Assembly (NCBI GenBank): GCA_900549415.1
Contig: URNX01000076.1
Location: 1-9,874 of the forward strand
Length of the DNA: 9,874 bases
From: an uncultured bacterium
GTDB lineage: Bacteria; Verrucomicrobiota; Lentisphaeria; Victivallales; UBA1829
Reading direction: 5' to 3'
Below are positions 7,150 through 9,874 of this stretch, in pieces. The position numbers and the translations under genes are program-made. Each line of letters starts with the position of its first letter. Positions within the stretch are counted from its first letter, which is position 1. The notes under the pieces were generated by a model. It did not search any database. It saw only the letters and a program-made list of their open reading frames with translations, and was not told where the DNA came from.

Positions 7150-7195
7150 GATGTTGCCTGCCTTCCTTTTGTTTCCTGCGTTTTCCGTTCGCGGG
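7150..7195 (-). promoter_or_regulatory. Leader of prepilin-like gene (shared element)
   Basis: On the minus strand the segment contains GAACGGAAAAC, an AAACAAAAGGAAGGCA stretch and GGCAACATC before the ATG. These blocks parallel the leaders at 1432-1480 and 7772-7812. The AGGAAGG run is the ribosome binding site. Its function beyond translation start is unknown. Confidence 0.5.
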
Positions 7196-7229
7196 GAAAT
7201 TGTGAAATAAGAAATGCTCGTTTCATACT

Positions 7230-7379
7230 TTATATTTCATTCTTGAACAGTCTCCTTTCCGTTGAGTGCGGTTCAAATGGCATTGAGCCTGCGACGGCAA
7301 GACAGTTGAGTTTGTACGGCGTCTGGCAGTCCGCAAACAGTTCCGCGTTTTTTTTATATTGAACGGTCACCTGTGACAT
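7230..7379 (-). CDS. Small ORF (49 codons) with Shine-Dalgarno site and promoter-like sequence
   Basis: This open frame runs from the ATG at 7379 to the TAA at 7230 on the minus strand. AGGAG lies 9 nt upstream, and a promoter-like pair is at 7415-7443. The product begins MSQVTVQYKKNAELFADCQ and ends ERRLFKNEI. It has no signal peptide or membrane segment, and its codon choice resembles the neighbouring genes. I do not recognise the family. It might be a real small protein or leader ORF at the head of the prepilin/hydrolase operon, or the surviving N-terminus of a larger gene, for example a regulator. It ends 80 nt before the prepilin-like start. No homologue is claimed. Confidence 0.45.
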   Translation of the reverse strand: MSQVTVQYKKNAELFADCQTPYKLNCLAVAGSMPFEPHSTERRLFKNEI

Positions 7380-7414
7380 TGCAAAAAACTCCTCTATTTT
7401 TTGTTTCCGCTTTT

Positions 7415-7443
7415 AAAATAGCACTTGGGAAAATGTTCTGCAA
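7415..7443 (-). promoter_or_regulatory. Candidate extended -10 promoter for the hydrolase operon
   Basis: On the minus strand, TTGCAG (7443-7438) and TATTTT (7420-7415) are 17 nt apart, with TGC directly before the -10 (extended -10). Hexamer matches are only partial. A transcript from near 7408 would carry the small ORF at 7379, then the prepilin-like gene, hydrolase and module protein down to the terminator at 2704. Confidence 0.4.
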
Positions 7444-7492
7444 GGTGATATTTTACTAGAGAAAGATGACAATTCCTGGATATTGAAAATTT

Positions 7493-7633
7493 ATGGAGCT
7501 CCTGAATGGTCGTTTTGTGATGCTGGAGGACCGGAACCGTCATGAACTGCAAACGGACGAAAGGCTTTTTCCGGATTCGGGAACAATCCGCCGCACTCCG
7601 GAGCCGTATCCGCCGCCTCTGAACTATTATTGA
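7493..7633 (+). pseudogene. Plus-strand coding-like fragment, possible C-terminal remnant of a lost gene
   Basis: From the ATG at 7493 (no Shine-Dalgarno site) to the TGA at 7631-7633 there are 46 codons. The product contains NGRFVMLEDRNRHELQ and ends PYPPPLNYY. Its composition and codon choice look like a genuine protein tail. A stop codon (7484-7486) lies three codons before, so nothing longer is intact. It faces the minus-strand prepilin relic and stops 2 bp short of the relic's stop. I read it as a possible remnant of a deleted gene; a chance ORF is the alternative. The family is not recognised. Confidence 0.3.
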
Positions 7634-7635
7634 CT

Positions 7636-7771
7636 TCATTTCAGAGCCGAAAGAAGCATTCCTTCCGATATTGCAATGCTTGCCATCGTCAAGGAACTCT
7701 ATGAGAGTGAATTTTCCGAGTTTCACCCACATGCGGGAAGCGGTATTGGTGATTGAGCTGTTTTTCTTCAT
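7636..7771 (-). pseudogene. Frameshifted prepilin-like gene relic
   Basis: The start looks normal: ATG at 7771 with AAAGG about 8 nt upstream, in the leader shared with the intact prepilin-like genes. It reads MKKNSSITNTASR, then GKFTLIEF. After that the frame is lost: compared with the intact gene at 6292-7149, about 2 nt are missing near 7690. In the shifted frame the text continues TMASIAISEGMLLSALK and hits TGA at 7638-7636, clearly matching TIAIIAILAGMLLPALN of the intact protein. The body of the gene is absent. The unshifted frame stays open to 7394, but that continuation is basic, low-complexity-like sequence with no resemblance to a pseudopilin body and is probably not a real protein. 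Confidence 0.7.
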
Positions 7772-7812
7772 AAAGTTTGCCTTTCGTTTGTCGTTTGTGT
7801 TCAAAAACCGCT
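7772..7812 (-). promoter_or_regulatory. Leader of the broken prepilin-like gene (shared element)
   Basis: On the minus strand: GTTTTTGAACACAAACGAC, then ACAAACGAAAGGCA and AACTTT before the ATG at 7771. It keeps the same order of blocks as the leaders of the two intact prepilin-like genes, although the gene it served is destroyed. Confidence 0.5.
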
Positions 7813-7819
7813 GTTGCGG
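7803..7819 (-). terminator. Weak candidate terminator after the epimerase gene
   Basis: On the minus strand CCGC-AACA-GCGG is followed by TTTTTG, about 29 nt beyond the epimerase stop codon. The stem is only 4 bp, so termination may be partial. The T-run also forms part of the prepilin-relic leader. Confidence 0.3.
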
Positions 7820-7847
7820 CACTGTTTCAATTGTTTCGTTTTCTGTC

Positions 7848-8852
7848 TCAGTTTATTCCCTCCCTGCAAAGATATTCGTCCATTCCGGTGTTGACACGCC
7901 ATTTCACATCGCGCGGACAACGCGCAATTTCATGCTTGAGACCATCGTAAAGCGGCATCAGGTCCGACTGCGTCATACCTGTGGCGGCAAGGATCTTGGA
8001 ATTATCCATCACCCGGTCGAACAAACGGTCAAACTCCAGCTGCCAGCGGGCGGATGTGACATAGGGATCCGGAGAGAGAATGCGGATATAATCCTCCTTG
8101 TCCACCCAGAGAGTCTTCATGCAGCAAATCTCTTTGTAGTATTCCGCGATCTCCTCCCAGGTGTGATGCTCCGCCGTGGAAACTGTGAAGATTTCGCCGA
8201 ACGCGCGTTCATTGAAAATGAGCTTTGCAATCATCTGCGCGACGTCTCCCGCCCAGCTCATCGTCGCCTGCCTGCAGCGCGCCTGTTCCGGAACGACAAC
8301 CGTTTTTCCGGCAAAAGCGCGTCCAACCGTATCCGGAGCCTCGAGAGTCACCAGCTGATAACGCATCAGCGAATAGGTGACTGCCGGCCGGACCGCCGTC
8401 CAGTTTTTCCGGGGTCGCGCCATGAGAATGTTTTCACCGCGCGCTTTAAATATGGAATAATCATCCGAATTGCGCAGATAAACGCTGTCGGCGGAATCGA
8501 TCAGACGCGGCGAAGTCTCGCGGGTCGGAACCTCTTTGCCGTCATAGATGCGGTAACTGGAAAGATAAATGTAGTGCTCCGTGCTGTCGAGGGCGAGCGG
8601 CAGATAGTACATCAGATCCGCCGTCGGATAAATCAGGAAATCGACGATGGCGTCGTATCGGTTCGCAAGCAGTTCGCGATACGCCGCACGGTCTTTGATA
8701 TCCGCCCGAATGAATCTGACATCCGGATCTGAGCTTTCCTTTACATCGAACGAGACGCCGTCCACGCGGAATCCTGCACGGGAAAGAAGGGGAACGAGAT
8801 ACTGTCCCATTGCCCCGGTTGCACCGAGCACAAGAATTCTTTTCTGTTTCAT
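7848..8852 (-). CDS. NAD-dependent epimerase/dehydratase family protein (extended SDR)
   Basis: This 334-residue protein is read from the ATG at 8852, which has a strong AAAGGAGG four nt upstream; an upstream ATG at 8906 would overlap the preceding gene and lacks such a site. The N-terminal Rossmann fold carries GATGAMG at 10-16 (the GxxGxxG cofactor motif). YLSSYRIYDG at about 96-105 supplies the catalytic Ser, and YSIFK supplies the Tyr132/Lys136 pair (YxxxK). Then come VRPAVTY (154-160) and a C-terminal substrate half. This fits a cytoplasmic nucleotide-sugar or sugar epimerase/dehydrogenase using NAD(P). The upstream dehydroquinase-like gene ends 10 nt before this start, so the two are translationally close and probably act in one pathway. 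The substrate is unknown; CSP41/NmrA-like non-catalytic roles seem less likely because the catalytic residues are kept. Confidence 0.88.
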   Translation of the reverse strand: MKQKRILVLGATGAMGQYLVPLLSRAGFRVDGVSFDVKESSDPDVRFIRADIKDRAAYRELLANRYDAIVDFLIYPTADLMYYLPLALDSTEHYIYLSSYRIYDGKEVPTRETSPRLIDSADSVYLRNSDDYSIFKARGENILMARPRKNWTAVRPAVTYSLMRYQLVTLEAPDTVGRAFAGKTVVVPEQARCRQATMSWAGDVAQMIAKLIFNERAFGEIFTVSTAEHHTWEEIAEYYKEICCMKTLWVDKEDYIRILSPDPYVTSARWQLEFDRLFDRVMDNSKILAATGMTQSDLMPLYDGLKHEIARCPRDVKWRVNTGMDEYLCREGIN

Positions 8853-8862
8853 AAGGCCTCCT

Positions 8863-9645
8863 TTATCTGACATCATCCGGATGCCACGGTATATTTTGCA
8901 TGACATTCTTCATTGCGCGGATTGTCGGCTGAGTCCATACCAGTCCTGGCGAAAGGTAATCGCAGACGGCAAACACGATGGAGCCCCCCAGCTTAGGTCC
9001 GATGAAGCGGTGCAGCCGCGCATGGGAGCCGTTGCAGAGATGCAGAAACGGTTTGTCAAGTTCGCGGTTCAGCAGCATGGTTGTGCGGATAGCTTCAACC
9101 AGCTCCGCTTCCGAATTTACGCCCGTGACAATTTTCAGGACATCCGCCCCGCGTGCGGACTGCTCTCTGAGATGAGCGAGCACTTCTTCCGCCGAAAGGG
9201 AATCGGTCATGTGCGAAGACATGAGGACTTTCGCGCCGCGCGCATGGATTTCCCCAATGAGCCGTTTCTGTTTTTCGATTGCCTGGGAATCCACCGCAAG
9301 CTCCCGCCGCGCCGGAGCGAAGAGATCCCCCATGACATCGATAAGCTCCGCCCCCGCTTCCGCGGCATTGAGGAGATATTGCTGCCGTGCGTCGTCATCA
9401 TTTTTCAGCCAGCGGTCGTTGCGGTAGAGCAGAAACATGAACGGCAGCCGGACCTCATGCATAATGCGCCGGAAGTTGTCTATTGTCCGCAGTTCCGGCG
9501 GCAGATCGCAGAGTTCGACGGCGATGGCGTCCGCTCCTTCGAATTCGCCTCTTCTGGCATTTGCGATAATTTCTTCGATGCTTCCGCCCCGCATGAGCAG
9601 AGTCACCGCAGGCTCCTGCCGGTTGAAGAAAGATTTTTTCAGCAT
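8863..9645 (-). CDS. Type I 3-dehydroquinate dehydratase-like protein (divergent AroD family)
   Basis: This 260-residue protein is read from the ATG at 9645, with AGAGG 8 nt upstream; a GTG at 9654 would sit on the ribosome site. Length and block order match type I dehydroquinate dehydratase, a TIM barrel that forms a Schiff base. Visible counterparts are MSSHMT with catalytic His145, DVLKIVTG with Schiff-base Lys171, FMFLLYRND with Arg75, and SHARL with Arg210. Differences: the usual E-x-R-x-D substrate motif reads VELCD, losing the Arg, and the usual SAPGQ near the C-terminus reads LSPGL, losing the Gln. These residues hold the substrate in true AroD enzymes, so this may be a related dehydratase/aldolase with another substrate rather than a shikimate enzyme. 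No other shikimate gene is near; the partner is an SDR epimerase. Placement in the superfamily is firm, the reaction is not. Confidence 0.8.
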   Translation of the reverse strand: MLKKSFFNRQEPAVTLLMRGGSIEEIIANARRGEFEGADAIAVELCDLPPELRTIDNFRRIMHEVRLPFMFLLYRNDRWLKNDDDARQQYLLNAAEAGAELIDVMGDLFAPARRELAVDSQAIEKQKRLIGEIHARGAKVLMSSHMTDSLSAEEVLAHLREQSARGADVLKIVTGVNSEAELVEAIRTTMLLNRELDKPFLHLCNGSHARLHRFIGPKLGGSIVFAVCDYLSPGLVWTQPTIRAMKNVMQNIPWHPDDVR

Positions 9646-9681
9646 TTGCTGCACCTCTTATTTCTCTCTGGAAAATTTCAT

Positions 9682-9697
9682 GACGCATATTATAGCA
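9682..9697 (-). promoter_or_regulatory. Extended -10 promoter of the dehydroquinase-like/epimerase operon
   Basis: On the minus strand TGC-TATAAT (9697-9689) is a perfect extended -10. Transcription would start near 9682, leaving a 37-nt leader to the ATG at 9645. The -35 region (about 9711-9717) is poor, which extended -10 promoters tolerate. Confidence 0.6.
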
Positions 9698-9714
9698 CAG
9701 AATTTTTTAAAAAC

Positions 9715-9770
9715 TTGGACAATCGTCCGAAAACGCGATTTTGGCGCAAAATTCTTAATATTGTCCAATA
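9715..9770. promoter_or_regulatory. Inverted-repeat operator candidate upstream of the dehydroquinase-like gene
   Basis: TTGGACAATCGTCCGAA (9715-9731) is a near-perfect inverted repeat (GGAC-N4-GTCC core) overlapping the -35 region. A second box, TATTGTCCAATA (9759-9770), is itself palindromic with a 2-bp centre. TTGGACAAT (9715-9723) recurs as its reverse complement at 9760-9768, so the two boxes form 9-bp inverted arms 36 bp apart. This suggests a dimeric regulator at two sites. The regulator is not identifiable here. Confidence 0.5.
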
Positions 9771-9779
9771 GATTTCTTG

Positions 9780-9815
9780 AAAACCGCAGATTGACAGTGC
9801 AAAAAACGCGGTTTT
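9780..9815. repeat. Inverted repeat in the right-edge non-coding stretch
   Basis: AAAACCGC (9780-9787) and GCGGTTTT (9808-9815) form an 8-bp stem with a 20-nt loop. It could be a weak terminator of a gene outside the window or a regulatory hairpin. I see no convincing coding frame from 9771 to 9874. Confidence 0.3.
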
Positions 9816-9874
9816 TCAGCGATTCCGATGCAGATCGCCGAAAAAAAAACAGAAAGAGCTGTAAGATTTTCAGT

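Noticed and set aside
7394..7635. Continuation of the minus-strand frame beyond the prepilin relic as a genuine 126-residue protein
   Set aside because: The frameshift just after FTLIEF separates it from the true pseudopilin frame, which ends at 7636. The remaining sequence is basic and family-less, so it is read-through of a broken gene.
7671..8732. 353-codon plus-strand open frame
   Set aside because: It is antisense to the SDR gene with its intact catalytic motifs and has no ribosome site.
8647..9771. 374-codon plus-strand open frame across the epimerase and dehydroquinase-like genes
   Set aside because: It spans two well-supported opposite-strand genes and their promoter; the product shows no domain pattern. 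It is a shadow frame.
1..9874. CRISPR array, tRNA, rRNA or phage genes
   Set aside because: No regularly spaced repeats, no tRNA-like cloverleaf arms and no phage-type genes were seen on either strand.

Overview
The window looks like a chromosomal segment of a Lentisphaerota (Victivallales-type) bacterium. The basis is two intact genes, plus one wrecked gene, for proteins with a prepilin-type FTLIELL N-terminus followed by a DUF1559-like/H-X9-DG body. Such genes are greatly expanded in that phylum, and here they sit beside secreted multi-domain glycoside hydrolases and a LacI-type regulator. This assignment is from pattern recognition only. All convincing genes lie on the minus strand, so transcription runs from high to low coordinates.

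Right part (about 7848-9874): a two-gene unit encodes a divergent type I 3-dehydroquinate-dehydratase-like Schiff-base aldolase/dehydratase and, 10 nt downstream, an extended-SDR NAD-dependent epimerase/dehydrogenase. An extended -10 promoter precedes it, with an inverted-repeat operator candidate over the -35 region. Together the two enzymes look like a small catabolic or sugar-acid module.

Middle (about 7230-7850): a gene graveyard. It holds a frameshifted prepilin-like relic, a plus-strand open stretch resembling the C-terminus of a lost gene, and a 49-codon ORF with its own promoter-like sequence and Shine-Dalgarno site.

Centre (2704-7149): a probable operon encodes a prepilin-like protein, a 1017-residue secreted clan GH-A-like glycoside hydrolase with C-terminal carbohydrate-binding modules, and a 143-residue secreted protein that is essentially a free-standing copy of the hydrolase's last module. 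A clear rho-independent terminator ends it. The module copies share a 335-bp direct repeat with only three mismatches.

Left (1-2580): a second set starts from a strong sigma70-type promoter and encodes a LacI-family regulator that seems to lack the hinge helix, a second prepilin-like protein, and a secreted carbohydrate-binding protein that runs off the window edge. The two sets share a layout (prepilin-like gene directly upstream of a large secreted carbohydrate-active protein) and a shared sequence leader in front of each prepilin-like gene. I see no tRNA, rRNA, CRISPR array or insertion sequence.
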